A DNA stretch of 64,000 bases from positions 1 to 64,000 of the forward strand of contig OZ253546.1 in NCBI GenBank assembly GCA_965262585.1. The letters run 5' to 3'. Positions 35,856 through 45,215 of the stretch are shown in pieces. Origin of the DNA: JAHRAW01 sp965262585 (GTDB lineage Bacteria > Pseudomonadota > Gammaproteobacteria > Arenicellales > Poriferihabitantaceae). The translations under genes were made by a program, and so were the position numbers. Under the pieces are notes generated by a model. It was not told where the DNA came from and searched no databases. It worked only from the letters and a program-made list of their open reading frames with translations. Within the stretch, counting starts at the first letter, position 1. Each line of letters starts with the position of its first letter.

Positions 35856-36599
35856 ATGAAAGAAGCGGATTATATCCGAGTAGTGCTGGTGCAACCCACC
35901 CATCCCGGCAATATCGGTGCCACCGCCCGCGCCATGGCCAACATGGGGATTCGGCGGCTGGTGCTGGTGCAGCCACGGGATTTTCCAAGCGCCGAGGCAA
36001 CCGCCCGCGCCGCCGGTGCCGACCATATCCTCGCCGACGCCGTGGTGGTTGACGACCTCGACCAAGCGATTTCCGACTGCGAGTTGGTAATCGGCGCCAG
36101 CGCGCGGTCAAGATCCATCGAATGGCCCGAATTGACGCCGCCCGAGGCCATGGAAAAAGCCGCCCTGACCTCGCGCCACGCCCAAGTCGCCTTGCTGTTT
36201 GGCCGTGAAAGCCGCGGCCTGACCAACCGCGAATTAGATCGTTGCCATTACCTCGTGCGCATCCCGGTCAACCCAGATTTCCCCTCGCTCAACCTCGCTT
36301 CGGCGGTGATGGTGTTGTTATACGAATTACGTACCGCGCTTACCAAAGAAGTCATGCCCGCAAAAGAAAAAAGCGCACTCAAAGCCAGCGAAAAACTGGC
36401 AACCGCCGAAGAAATGCAACACTTCTACCAACACCTCCAACAACTCTTCACACTACTACAATTCAACCAACACCGCCCCACCGCCAAACTCCACCGCAAA
36501 CTAACCCGCCTCTTCAACCGCGCCCAACCCCACGCTAGGGAAATTCGAATACTGCGGGGGATACTTACGGCTGTTGAGGAAAAAATCGTCAAAAAATAA
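35856..36599 (+). CDS. trmJ: tRNA (cytidine/uridine-32-2'-O)-methyltransferase TrmJ
   Basis: 247 residues from ATG at 35856. The SpoU/TrmH knot motifs are IRVVLVQPTHPGNIGATARA, ALLFGRESRGLTNREL and PSLNLASAVMVLLYELR. TrmJ methylates the 2'-O of residue 32 in the anticodon loop using S-adenosylmethionine. Open frame continues far upstream but that part is antisense to suhB, and the conserved domain begins only at this ATG. The type I restriction remnant faces it 38 bp downstream. Confidence 0.9.
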   Translation: MKEADYIRVVLVQPTHPGNIGATARAMANMGIRRLVLVQPRDFPSAEATARAAGADHILADAVVVDDLDQAISDCELVIGASARSRSIEWPELTPPEAMEKAALTSRHAQVALLFGRESRGLTNRELDRCHYLVRIPVNPDFPSLNLASAVMVLLYELRTALTKEVMPAKEKSALKASEKLATAEEMQHFYQHLQQLFTLLQFNQHRPTAKLHRKLTRLFNRAQPHAREIRILRGILTAVEEKIVKK

Positions 36600-36637
36600 T
36601 CAGAAAAACAACTTGCACCGCCGGGCGGGCAGGGCGG

Positions 36638-36979
36638 TTAGGTGGTAGCCCAATCATCCGCCAGCATTTCCGCTTGCTGCATATTTTGATACTCTTCGGC
36701 AACGCCTTCCGCCAACATCCGGTAAAAGGTTTCGTTGCTTTCGACCAGATTCTGCGAAGAAAGCGCAGTCACCTGACGAAGGGCTTGTTCCTTCACCCCG
36801 GCGGGCAGGTCGGGATTGAGGTTAGTGATTTCGGCTTTCAAGCGGTCGTGTAAAACAACTTCCGAAAGACTCGTTCTTTCAAGTGCCTGTTCTTCCGGCG
36901 ACAGGTATGCATAACCCTGCTTTTGTAGCAGTTCTATGGCAAAGTTTTCGACATCGGATTCATCGATGGTAGTACGCAT
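36638..36979 (-). pseudogene. hsdR: Type I restriction enzyme HsdR, N-terminal remnant
   Basis: Only about 113 residues remain of a protein normally of 800-1,000. The text matches the N-terminus of the HsdR family: TIDESDVENFAIELL, SLSEVVLHDRLKAEIT, LNPDLPAGVKEQALRQV and SNETFYRMLAEGV. Similarity ends after EEYQ, followed by a short unrelated tail. The nuclease and translocase domains are missing. An ATG at 36979 fits better than the TTG at 36985. It lies 11 bp behind the OLD-family gene on the same strand, which fits the usual hsdMS-accessory-hsdR order. Confidence 0.8.
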
Positions 36980-36990
36980 ATCCAAGTGTT

Positions 36991-38862
36991 TTATGTACTG
37001 CGTATTTTTGTTAATAAAGCATCTAATACAGGTCTGATTTTCTCCTCAAGTACATGTGTTTTTTTTATTGTTCTTGCACATTCTAGTTTTATATCAGCGA
37101 GAATTGTGCGAACTACCTTATGTTTGGAATCAGATTCTTCAAGAGATTTATTCAGAAACGATTTGACAAACTCGATTCTATTTTTCTCTACTTTGTTCGT
37201 CTCTGGGAGAGGAGGAATCTGTGTTTTCTTTAATACTTTATCAACAATATTATAAAAAAATTCTGGTTGGTAAAAATCTTCAAGGGTAATTGCGTCACTG
37301 TCTAGGTCTTTATAGGTGAACCACCAATCAGGATTTTGCAGAGACGCTCTTTTTTGTTTGGCAATATTATCACAATCTGAAAGTACGAAATATTTTCTGC
37401 TTGCCAAGGCAAGCATAGAAAAAACACATTCAATATTTTTAATTCCACCCGTATAACATATTCCATACTTATTCCAATCTGCGTCTTTCATACACAGGGT
37501 AAGCATTTTCTTGTCTGTGTATCCTTCCAATAAAATATTGGTCATTTTCAAGTTTTCGTATATTGAATATCCAATGGCTTGATAAACGAGTTCAGCGGGG
37601 GATGCACCGTCTTCTTTTGCAATTTCAAATTTTGTATTCTCATTTTCTTTAGATATGATCAGGTTGTTTTCTATATTTTCTGTATCAATCATCGATATAG
37701 AGTGAGTGGCATAAACAACTATATTTTCTTTACCTAACTCTATCAGTTTGTCTCTTAAGTCTTTAGCACTACTTGGGTGTAATCCCGTTTCTGGCTCGTC
37801 AACCAGAATTAATGAGTTATCGCTATCTGCTGGACCTTCTTCTGTGCTCAGTAGTAATAAGAAAGAAACTAATCTACGAAATCCATCGCTTCTTTGTTCG
37901 AAATCATATGTGTTTCTTGAGTCTTCTATTCCGATTGCAATAGTATCTCTTTCCGACCGTAACTCGATTTTCACATTTCCATGATCTTTCCAACTCTTTT
38001 TGATAAAAGTATTTGTTTGTCTGTTTATATCAGTAAGTAAATTCTTGCGGCCATTTGGGCCTTTCTCGTACGCTTCAGAAATTTTGTCACTTATCTGATC
38101 TTCAGCAATGCCAGATATTAAAAAGATGTTCTTTAATGGGATGCATAAATTTGGATTTTGTGAAAATTGTGTCCTATCCATAGATGTAGGTAAATTATGT
38201 GTTTCTGCATTATACTTCCAATAAATAACTGGAAATGTGTAATCCTCTGGTGCACATATTTCTACTATTGTATTTCTCAGAAATTGATCAACTTCCTTCA
38301 TTGATACTTTCGTAAAATAGGTGGGGAGCACTTCTCTTTCTTGGTTGCTGAATTTAGTGTTCAGAAAATTTCCATTAACATAAGAACCAGGAGGAATTTT
38401 GATTTCTAGCCCTGCTTCGCTGATATTTGGATTAGATAGATACCAGTTACCGTTAGTCACTAATTTACTTACGAAATGAGTCCAGTATTTACGCCCCTTT
38501 GGAGTCAGTACATGGAGTATATTTTTTGAACGCATCTCAAAGAACTGCTTAATTGTGTATTTCTCAGTCAGTTTAGTTTTTAAATCAACAACAAATTTTT
38601 CATAAAACTTCTCTGCTGCCAAATCAATTTCATATTCTTCTAATTCAAACTTAAATTGAACGAAAGCCGTGCCCTCGTACATTTCCTTTTTATCCTTAAT
38701 ATCAAAGTGCGCATCTTCGGAAAGTAAATTCAATGCTTTTAATATATTTGATTTTCCACTCTCGTTTTTACCGACTAGAACTCTATGTCCATTTCCATTA
38801 AACGGAATGAACATATCGTCTATTGAACGAAAACCTTTTATTGTAACTGTTTTTAATTGCAT
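36991..38862 (-). CDS. OLD-family ATP-dependent endonuclease (AAA ATPase plus TOPRIM)
   Basis: 623 residues, intact. The N-terminal ABC-type ATPase has Walker A VGKNESGKSNILKAL, a signature-like FEQRSDGFRRLVSFLLLL, Walker B LILVDEPETGLHP and switch His YATHSISMID. The C-terminal TOPRIM part has ILLEGYTDKKML (catalytic Glu) and YFVLSDCDN (Asp-x-Asp). OLD proteins are nucleases used in phage defence, alone or with helicases and restriction systems. The gene is far more AT-rich than its neighbours, which marks transfer. It starts 17 bp after an HsdS tail, with AGGA before its ATG, and is followed by the HsdR remnant, so it was probably an accessory gene inside a type I operon. Confidence 0.87.
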   Translation of the reverse strand: MQLKTVTIKGFRSIDDMFIPFNGNGHRVLVGKNESGKSNILKALNLLSEDAHFDIKDKKEMYEGTAFVQFKFELEEYEIDLAAEKFYEKFVVDLKTKLTEKYTIKQFFEMRSKNILHVLTPKGRKYWTHFVSKLVTNGNWYLSNPNISEAGLEIKIPPGSYVNGNFLNTKFSNQEREVLPTYFTKVSMKEVDQFLRNTIVEICAPEDYTFPVIYWKYNAETHNLPTSMDRTQFSQNPNLCIPLKNIFLISGIAEDQISDKISEAYEKGPNGRKNLLTDINRQTNTFIKKSWKDHGNVKIELRSERDTIAIGIEDSRNTYDFEQRSDGFRRLVSFLLLLSTEEGPADSDNSLILVDEPETGLHPSSAKDLRDKLIELGKENIVVYATHSISMIDTENIENNLIISKENENTKFEIAKEDGASPAELVYQAIGYSIYENLKMTNILLEGYTDKKMLTLCMKDADWNKYGICYTGGIKNIECVFSMLALASRKYFVLSDCDNIAKQKRASLQNPDWWFTYKDLDSDAITLEDFYQPEFFYNIVDKVLKKTQIPPLPETNKVEKNRIEFVKSFLNKSLEESDSKHKVVRTILADIKLECARTIKKTHVLEEKIRPVLDALLTKIRST

Positions 38863-38879
38863 CGTTTTTTCCTGTTTCG

Positions 38880-39110
38880 CTAGTGTGCTATTCTGATGGT
38901 TCTGTTTGTTAGTTTTGGCAATAAGGTGTCGCGTAGGTTTTCGAGGGTACGGATTTGAATTTGGTTGTTCCTTATTTTTCCAAAATGTGGTTCCACCATT
39001 ATATTAAACAACAAAACTTTTTTCAATGGAGGGAGGACAATGCCCAAACTACGAAAAATAGATTTAGGTGTTTCTTGAAAAACAGAGCCATTACCAGCAC
39101 TTTCTATAGC
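38880..39110 (-). pseudogene. hsdS: Type I specificity subunit HsdS, C-terminal remnant
   Basis: Translating the reverse strand from 39110 to the TAG at 38880-38882 gives 76 residues. They include AIESAGNGSVFQETPKS, RSLGIVLPP and the diagnostic NNQIQIRTLENLRDTLLPKL, the C-terminal helix and end of HsdS. No start codon or recognition domain is present. The fragment joins in another frame to the 5' end of hsdM at about 39104-39115, so one deletion removed most of hsdM and hsdS. Confidence 0.8.
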
Positions 39111-39262
39111 CTCCAGAAGGAGTCCGATATGTATTTGAGGAACACCAAACCCAGCACGATGTGCTTGTATTCTGCCGCATCAACGTTTTTTCTCAATTTG
39201 TTCGCCGCTTCCCACAGTTGGTTTTTGATAGGTTCCTGTGGTGTGTTTTTCTTTGGTTTCAT
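39104..39262 (-). pseudogene. hsdM: Type I methylase subunit HsdM, N-terminal remnant
   Basis: From ATG at 39262 the reverse strand encodes 52 residues ending at TAG (39104-39106): MKPKKNTPQEPIKNQLWEAA and later AAEYKHIVLGLVFLKYISDS, the hallmark start of HsdM. Similarity stops right after SDSF. The methyltransferase core is missing. The start lies 17 bp behind the GNAT gene stop codon, so it may still be transcribed. Confidence 0.82.
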
Positions 39263-39279
39263 TGGGATTTATGTGGTAA

Positions 39280-40071
39280 TTATTTCGTGGTTTTGAGAGT
39301 CCGGGCCGTCAACCCCGAAAGCGATTGTCGTTGTGTTCCTTTGGCATCAAAATTATCCGCCGCCAGCCAAGTTTGGAATGCTTGCTCTAACATCGGCCAT
39401 TCTTTATCGATTATGCTATACCATGCGCTGTCGCGGTTGCGGCCTTTGACTACTAGCATTTGGCGGAATATGCCTTCGTAACTAAATCCGAGGCGTGTGG
39501 CGGCGGTTCGTGAGCGTTGGTTGAGGGCGTTGCATTTCCATTCGTAGCGGCGGTATCCCAGTTCGAAGATGTTGCGCATCATTAAGTACATCGCTTCGGT
39601 GGCCAGGGGGGTGCGTTGCATCGGTGGTGCGTAGTTGATATGGCCGACTTCGATGGAACCTGAGTCGGGGTTGATGCGGAGGTAACTGGCGACTCCGGTT
39701 GCTTTGCCGGTGGTTTGGTCGATGATGGCGAAAAACATCGGGTCGTCTATCAGGCAAGCGGTGGCTATCCATTGCTGATACGATTCCAGCGTGTCAAACG
39801 GGCCGTAGGGCAGGTAAGTCCAGATGCGGTTTTCCCGGTCGAGGCGGTTGGCTTGAAACAGATCTCCGCTGTGCTTTTCCGGGCTCAGGGGTTCGACGAT
39901 GCAGTAGTGGCCGTGCATGGCCCGACGCTCCGGTGGCGGTGGCGGCGACCAGTTTGAGACGATTTCGCCGACGGGCATGCCGGTGTCTTTGGCGGCGGTG
40001 GCATCTGCGTTGGCATTTTTAGTATCGTTGCTATTTTGCATGATTGCCAGTATTTTATGCGCTACCGCCAT
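39280..40071 (-). CDS. GNAT-family N-acetyltransferase
   Basis: 263 residues. The region from about 60 to 230 fits the RimJ/RimL-like branch: VGHINYAPPMQRTPLATEAM, then GYRRYEWKCNALNQRSRTAA and RLGFSYEGIFRQML. Such enzymes transfer acetyl from acetyl-CoA to protein N-termini or small amines; the acceptor is unknown. The first 40 residues are poorly conserved in appearance, and an internal ATG at 40041 is an alternative start. It diverges from sucC. Confidence 0.83.
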   Translation of the reverse strand: MAVAHKILAIMQNSNDTKNANADATAAKDTGMPVGEIVSNWSPPPPPERRAMHGHYCIVEPLSPEKHSGDLFQANRLDRENRIWTYLPYGPFDTLESYQQWIATACLIDDPMFFAIIDQTTGKATGVASYLRINPDSGSIEVGHINYAPPMQRTPLATEAMYLMMRNIFELGYRRYEWKCNALNQRSRTAATRLGFSYEGIFRQMLVVKGRNRDSAWYSIIDKEWPMLEQAFQTWLAADNFDAKGTQRQSLSGLTARTLKTTK

Positions 40072-40132
40072 TCAATAGTAGTGCGCCCGTAGCGTTACCC
40101 TTAAATCCGTCCAAAAGGATGAAACGACCACG

Positions 40133-41326
40133 ATGAATATCCACGAATATCAAGCCAAATCACTGCTGGCCGAGTTCGGTGTCGCCGTGCCTAAGGGCCG
40201 GGCTGCGTTCACGGTGGACGAGGCGACTGCGGCGGCAGAGCAGTTGGGCGGCCCGGTGTGGGTGGTCAAGGCGCAGATTCACGCTGGCGGGCGTGGCAAG
40301 GGCGGCGGGGTCAAGGTGGTGGACTCGCTGGAAAAAGTAACCAAAGCCGCCAGCGACATTCTCGGCATGCAACTGGTCACCCATCAGACCGGGGCACAGG
40401 GCAAAGAGGTGAAACGAATTTACATCGAGGAAGGCTGCGACATCGCCCGCGAGTTGTATCTGGGAATGTTGATTGACCGCGTCAACAGCCGCGTTACGGT
40501 AATCGCCTCCACCGAAGGCGGAATGGAAATCGAGCAGGTTGCCGCCGAGACTCCGGAAAAAATTATCAAGGTGGCGATTGACCCGGCCATCGGCCTCAAG
40601 CCTTTCCACGCCCGCAAATTGGCTTTTGGGCTTGGCCTGAAGGGCGCGCAGGTGCGCTCGGCGGTGGTGTTTTTACGCGCTATGTATCAGGCGTTCACCC
40701 AACTGGATGCCAGTCTGGTGGAAATCAATCCGCTGGTGGTGACCGGGGGCGGCGAGTTGCTGGCCCTCGATGCCAAGATGAATTTTGACGGCAACGGATT
40801 GTTCCGCCAACCCGAAGTGATGAAATTGCGCGACCGGGATGAGGAAGATCCAACCGAAGTGGAAGCCGACGAGCAGGGATTGAATTACATCAAACTGGAC
40901 GGCTCCATCGGCTGCATGGTGAATGGCGCCGGGCTGGCTATGGCGACTATGGACATCATTAAGTTATACGGCGGTTCACCGGCGAATTTTCTTGATGTGG
41001 GCGGCGGCGCCACCGCCGAGCAAGTGACCGCGTCTTTCAATATCATTTTATCCGACCCCAATGTGAAAGGAATTCTCGTCAATATATTTGGCGGCATCAT
41101 GCGTTGCGATGTCATCGCCGAAGGCATAGTCGCAGCGGCACGGGAAGTGCGGCTTGAGGTGCCGCTGGTGGTGCGCCTGGAAGGCACCAACGTGGAGCAG
41201 GGCAAAGCCATTCTCGCCGATTCCGGGCTGCCGGTGTTGTCGGCGGAAAACCTTGCGGACGCCGCGCAAAAAGCGATACACGCCGTCAAAGCCGCCGCCG
41301 CCAACTCATCATCCGAGGCCGATTAA
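40133..41326 (+). CDS. sucC: Succinyl-CoA synthetase beta subunit
   Basis: 397 residues. MNIHEYQAKSLLAEFGV is the typical start, followed by an ATP-grasp domain (VKAQIHAGGRGKGGGVK) and the C-terminal CoA-ligase fold (VNIFGGIMRCDVIAEGI). It makes ATP or GTP from succinyl-CoA in the TCA cycle with SucD. Its stop codon overlaps the sucD ATG by one base. The genes for the 2-oxoglutarate dehydrogenase complex, often upstream, are absent here. Confidence 0.95.
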   Translation: MNIHEYQAKSLLAEFGVAVPKGRAAFTVDEATAAAEQLGGPVWVVKAQIHAGGRGKGGGVKVVDSLEKVTKAASDILGMQLVTHQTGAQGKEVKRIYIEEGCDIARELYLGMLIDRVNSRVTVIASTEGGMEIEQVAAETPEKIIKVAIDPAIGLKPFHARKLAFGLGLKGAQVRSAVVFLRAMYQAFTQLDASLVEINPLVVTGGGELLALDAKMNFDGNGLFRQPEVMKLRDRDEEDPTEVEADEQGLNYIKLDGSIGCMVNGAGLAMATMDIIKLYGGSPANFLDVGGGATAEQVTASFNIILSDPNVKGILVNIFGGIMRCDVIAEGIVAAAREVRLEVPLVVRLEGTNVEQGKAILADSGLPVLSAENLADAAQKAIHAVKAAAANSSSEAD

Positions 41327-42198
41327 TGTCCGTTCTGGTAGACAAAAACACGCGGGTAATTTGTCAAGGATTTACCGGCTCCACCGCCACCTTTCATAGC
41401 GAACAGGCGATTGCTTACGGCACCAATCTAGTCGGCGGCGTAACGCCCGGCAAGGGCGGGATGGTCCATCTGGGGTTGCCGGTGTTCGACACCGTGGCGG
41501 ATGCAATCCGACAAACCGGCGCCACCGCCTCGGTGATTTATGTGCCACCGGCGTTCGCCGCCGACGCCATCCTCGAAGCCATCGACGCCGAACTCGAATT
41601 GGTGGTGTGCATCACCGAAGGCGTGCCGGTGATGGACATGGTGACGGTCAAGCGCGTGCTGGAAAACGCACCGACCCGCCTGATTGGCCCCAACTGCCCC
41701 GGCGTAATCACCCCGGATGAATGCAAAATCGGCATCATGCCCGGCCACATCCACCAAAAAGGCACCGCCGGTATCGTCTCCCGTTCCGGCACCCTGACCT
41801 ACGAAGCAGTCGCGCAAACCACCGCCGCCGGAATCGGGCAAAGCACCTGCATCGGCATCGGCGGCGACCCGGTCAACGGCACCAACTTCATCGACTGTCT
41901 GGAAATGTTTGTGGCCGACGACGAGACCGAATCCATCATCCTAATCGGCGAAATCGGCGGCACCGCCGAAGAAGAAGCCGCCGATTTCATCCGCCAAAGC
42001 AAAACCAAAAAACCCATCTGCGGCTTCATAGCCGGCCTCACCGCCCCCCCAGGCCGCCGAATGGGCCACGCCGGCGCCATAATCGCCGGCGGAAAAGGCG
42101 GCGCTGGGGATAAAATAGAAGCCTTTAAACAAGCGGGAATTGCGGTGGCAGATTCACCGGCTTCGTTGGGGAGTACTTTGAAAGGGGTGATTGGGTAG
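41326..42198 (+). CDS. sucD: Succinyl-CoA synthetase alpha subunit
   Basis: 290 residues. The CoA-binding Rossmann domain starts MSVLVDKNTRVICQGFTGS. The phosphorylated active-site His lies in GRRMGHAGAIIAGGKG, and GEIGGTAEEEAADFI is another family motif. It forms the catalytic complex with SucC. A methyltransferase gene follows after 34 bp. Confidence 0.95.
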   Translation: MSVLVDKNTRVICQGFTGSTATFHSEQAIAYGTNLVGGVTPGKGGMVHLGLPVFDTVADAIRQTGATASVIYVPPAFAADAILEAIDAELELVVCITEGVPVMDMVTVKRVLENAPTRLIGPNCPGVITPDECKIGIMPGHIHQKGTAGIVSRSGTLTYEAVAQTTAAGIGQSTCIGIGGDPVNGTNFIDCLEMFVADDETESIILIGEIGGTAEEEAADFIRQSKTKKPICGFIAGLTAPPGRRMGHAGAIIAGGKGGAGDKIEAFKQAGIAVADSPASLGSTLKGVIG

Positions 42199-42232
42199 CC
42201 TTGTTGCAAGCAACGGTAATTCAGGAGGAAAT

Positions 42233-43459
42233 ATGCAGAAAACTTTAAAGCCAAGCACTGTGTTTTGTCACGACAATCTACCCATCATGCGGGGGATCAA
42301 TAGCAATTCCATTGACCTGGTTTATCTTGACCCGCCGTTTAACAAGGGCAAAAACTTTCACGCCCCTATTGGCACTTCCGCGGAAGGCGCGGAATTTAGT
42401 GATATTTGGTCGCCCGATGATGTAAAAGATGAATGGCACAATCAGATTAACGATAGTCATCCGAGTTTATACAAGTATCTGGATGCCGTTGGCGTTGTCG
42501 GCAGTCGTTCAGCGAAGTATTACCTTGTGTACATGGCCATTCGGATGCTTGAGATACGCCGGATATTAAAACCAACGGGCAGCGTGTATTTGCACTGCGA
42601 CCCCACGGCCAGTCATTATTTAAAGGTTTTGATGGATACGATATTCGGAAATCGGCAGTTTCGGAATGAAATTGTCTGGAGTTATCCGGCAAGTCCGTCA
42701 GCGGTAAAGAAAGATTTCGCCCGCAAACACGACATTATATTGCGGTATTCAATGTCCGATGAGTGGGTTTTTAATGCGAACGATGTTCGCATCCCTTATT
42801 CGGAATCTTCCATGCAAAGAATTAAGTATGCCGCAAACAAATCAACGGTTATGACGGGCACGGAAATCAAGTTGCATAGTGACGGAAAAATACCGACTAC
42901 GGTGTGGGATGATATTCAGCAAGCCTATCGATACCGCACCGAGGCAACCGGCTACCCTACGCAAAAACCGCTTGCACTATTGGAACGCATAATCATGGCA
43001 TCCAGCAACGAGGGCGATATGGTGCTCGATCCTTTTTGCGGTTGCGCAACGGCGTGCATTGCGGCTGAACGGCTTGGGCGCAAATGGATTGGAATCGATG
43101 TTTCGATAAAAGCCAGAGATTTGGTTAAAATGCGACTAGCAAACGAAGTCCCCGCCGACCTGATTCGAAGAGACCCAATATTTCGAAATGACTTGCCGAC
43201 TCGCACCGATGTAGCGTATAAAGACAAGCCAACCAAACAGGATAAGCAGTTGCTTTATGGGATGCAGGATGGCAAATGCAAAGGGTGCAACGTCCAGTTT
43301 GATATTCGCCATTTTCATGTTGACCACATTGTTCCCACATCACAAGGCGGCAGCAGCGAACAAGACAACATTCAACTTCTTTGCGGAAGTTGCAACAGCA
43401 TCAAAGGCGACCGACCAATGGAATACCTGAAAGCCCGGCTGAAGCAACTTTATTCTTGA
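42233..43459 (+). CDS. Beta-class DNA methyltransferase fused to an HNH nuclease domain
   Basis: 408 residues from ATG at 42233, which has a strong AGGAGG site. The methyltransferase part has motif IV DPPF at residues 33-36 and motif I as DPFCGCATACIAAERLG from about residue 266; this order is that of beta-class N4-cytosine or N6-adenine enzymes. Residues from about 345 to 400 are an HNH domain: Cys349 and Cys352, HVDH at 362-365, Cys384 and Cys387 as zinc ligands. No separate restriction gene is adjacent. It may be a single-chain restriction-modification protein. Base composition is lower in GC than sucCD and the formate dehydrogenase genes around it, which suggests acquisition. Confidence 0.87.
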   Translation: MQKTLKPSTVFCHDNLPIMRGINSNSIDLVYLDPPFNKGKNFHAPIGTSAEGAEFSDIWSPDDVKDEWHNQINDSHPSLYKYLDAVGVVGSRSAKYYLVYMAIRMLEIRRILKPTGSVYLHCDPTASHYLKVLMDTIFGNRQFRNEIVWSYPASPSAVKKDFARKHDIILRYSMSDEWVFNANDVRIPYSESSMQRIKYAANKSTVMTGTEIKLHSDGKIPTTVWDDIQQAYRYRTEATGYPTQKPLALLERIIMASSNEGDMVLDPFCGCATACIAAERLGRKWIGIDVSIKARDLVKMRLANEVPADLIRRDPIFRNDLPTRTDVAYKDKPTKQDKQLLYGMQDGKCKGCNVQFDIRHFHVDHIVPTSQGGSSEQDNIQLLCGSCNSIKGDRPMEYLKARLKQLYS

Positions 43460-43475
43460 TTAGGGTTTAGGTTTC

Positions 43476-45215
43476 GTGAGTCATGCGGATAATGCGCACA
43501 AACGAATAATGCACACAAATAATTCAACAACGCCCCCCACCAAACGCAACCACCCCGGTCGTGGTCGTAAGAAATCTCGTGCTGTGCCTAAGGGGCGGCA
43601 GGTTGATCCTTGTGCGCGGGCGCGGGTGTTGGTGTTGTTGGGGGATGAGGTGGTGCGGCGGGATATGTTGATTGAATATCTGCATCGGATTCAAGACCAG
43701 TATCGTTGTTTGTCGAGTGCCCACCTTGCGGCGTTGGCTGACATCATGAAACTTTCCATGACCGAGGTGTATGAGGTGGCGTCGTTTTATGCGCACTTCG
43801 ACATCGTCAAGGAAGGCGAGGCCGAGCCACCGGCGCACACCATTCGAGTTTGCGATAGCATCGCTTGCCAACTGGCCGGCGCCGAGCGGTTGATTGCGGA
43901 ATTGAAAACCGCCAACCCTGAAGGTGTGCGAATTCTGCGCGCGCCGTGCATGGGGCGGTGCGATGCTGCGCCGGTTGCCGAGGTTGGTCACTTTCATGCG
44001 GTTCATGCGACGCCACAAAGTTTGCTGGAATCTGTCGCCAACGGCCAAACCCACGCGCAGATGCCGGACTTTATCGCGTTTGAAAAGTACCAAAAAGCCG
44101 GTGGTTATGAGTTGCTGGCCGACTGCATCGCCGGAAAACACGACGCCGAAGAAATTATTTCCGCGCTGGATGATTCGGCCCTGCGCGGGTTGGGGGGCGC
44201 GGGTTTCCCCGCCGGTCGCAAGTGGCGCATCGTGCGCGACTATCCCGGCCCACGTCTGATGGCGGTCAACGCCGACGAAGGCGAACCGGGCACTTTCAAA
44301 GATCGCCATTACCTCGAATCCGATCCGCATCGCTTCATCGAAGGCATGCTCATTGCCGCCTGGGTGGTGGGCACGGAAAAATGCTATCTGTATGTGCGCG
44401 ACGAATATCCGGCCATCATCCAAATTTTACAATCGGAATTGGTCAAAGTGCGCGATGCGGGCTTGGCGAAACACACCGAATTGATTATCCGCCGTGGTGC
44501 CGGTGCCTACATTTGCGGCGAAGAATCGGCGATGATCGAATCCATCGAAGGCAAACGAGGGCTGCCACGAAACCGCCCGCCTTATGTCGCCGAAGTCGGC
44601 TTGTTCGGCAGGCCAACCCTCGAGCACAATGTCGAAACCCTCTATTGGGTGCGCGACATTGTCGACAAAGGTGCGTCATGGTTTGCCGACGCCGGACGAC
44701 ATGGGCGCAAAGGATGGCGCAGTTATTCGGTTTCCGGGCGGGTCAAAAACCCCGGCGTCAAATTGGCACCGGCTGGCATCAGCGTCAACGAATTGATTGA
44801 AGAATTTTGCGGCGGCATGCGAGACGACCACACCTTCAAGGGCTATCTCCCCGGCGGTGCTTCCGGCGGAATCTTACCGGCGTCGTTGGCCGACATCCCG
44901 CTCGATTTCGACACCTTGCAAGAATACGGTTGCTTCATCGGCTCCGCCGCCATCGTTATTTTCAGCCAACACGACAACATGAAAGACGTGGCGCTGAATC
45001 TGATGCGCTTCTTTGAAGACGAAAGTTGCGGACAATGCACGCCGTGCCGAGTTGGCACCGAAAAAGCGGTCGCCCTGATGACCAAACCAAAATGGGACAC
45101 CAACCTGCTAGCGGAGTTAAGCGTGGTCATGGCCGACGCCTCCATCTGCGGCCTCGGCCAAGCGGCGGGAAATCCGATTAACTGCGTGCTGAAATATTTT
45201 CCGGAGGATTTGTGA
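43476..45215 (+). CDS. fdsB: NAD-dependent formate dehydrogenase, fused gamma-beta (FdsG-FdsB) subunit
   Basis: 579 residues joining a NuoE-like domain (about 40-185; 2Fe-2S ligands in CDSIAC and CMGRC) to a NuoF-like domain. The latter has the FMN/NADH motif GLGGAGFPAGRKW, then VNADEGEPGTFKD, and the 4Fe-4S ligands CGQCTPC near the end. In C. necator or Rhodobacter these are separate FdsG and FdsB; the fusion is known from other proteobacteria. It passes electrons from FdsA to NAD+. GTG at 43476 or ATG at 43509 may start translation. The next gene overlaps by one base. Confidence 0.88.
   Translation: MSHADNAHKRIMHTNNSTTPPTKRNHPGRGRKKSRAVPKGRQVDPCARARVLVLLGDEVVRRDMLIEYLHRIQDQYRCLSSAHLAALADIMKLSMTEVYEVASFYAHFDIVKEGEAEPPAHTIRVCDSIACQLAGAERLIAELKTANPEGVRILRAPCMGRCDAAPVAEVGHFHAVHATPQSLLESVANGQTHAQMPDFIAFEKYQKAGGYELLADCIAGKHDAEEIISALDDSALRGLGGAGFPAGRKWRIVRDYPGPRLMAVNADEGEPGTFKDRHYLESDPHRFIEGMLIAAWVVGTEKCYLYVRDEYPAIIQILQSELVKVRDAGLAKHTELIIRRGAGAYICGEESAMIESIEGKRGLPRNRPPYVAEVGLFGRPTLEHNVETLYWVRDIVDKGASWFADAGRHGRKGWRSYSVSGRVKNPGVKLAPAGISVNELIEEFCGGMRDDHTFKGYLPGGASGGILPASLADIPLDFDTLQEYGCFIGSAAIVIFSQHDNMKDVALNLMRFFEDESCGQCTPCRVGTEKAVALMTKPKWDTNLLAELSVVMADASICGLGQAAGNPINCVLKYFPEDL

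Noticed and set aside
38955..39296. A plus-strand 113-codon open frame
   Set aside because: The opposite strand encodes the HsdM and HsdS remnants with clear similarity; the plus frame has none.
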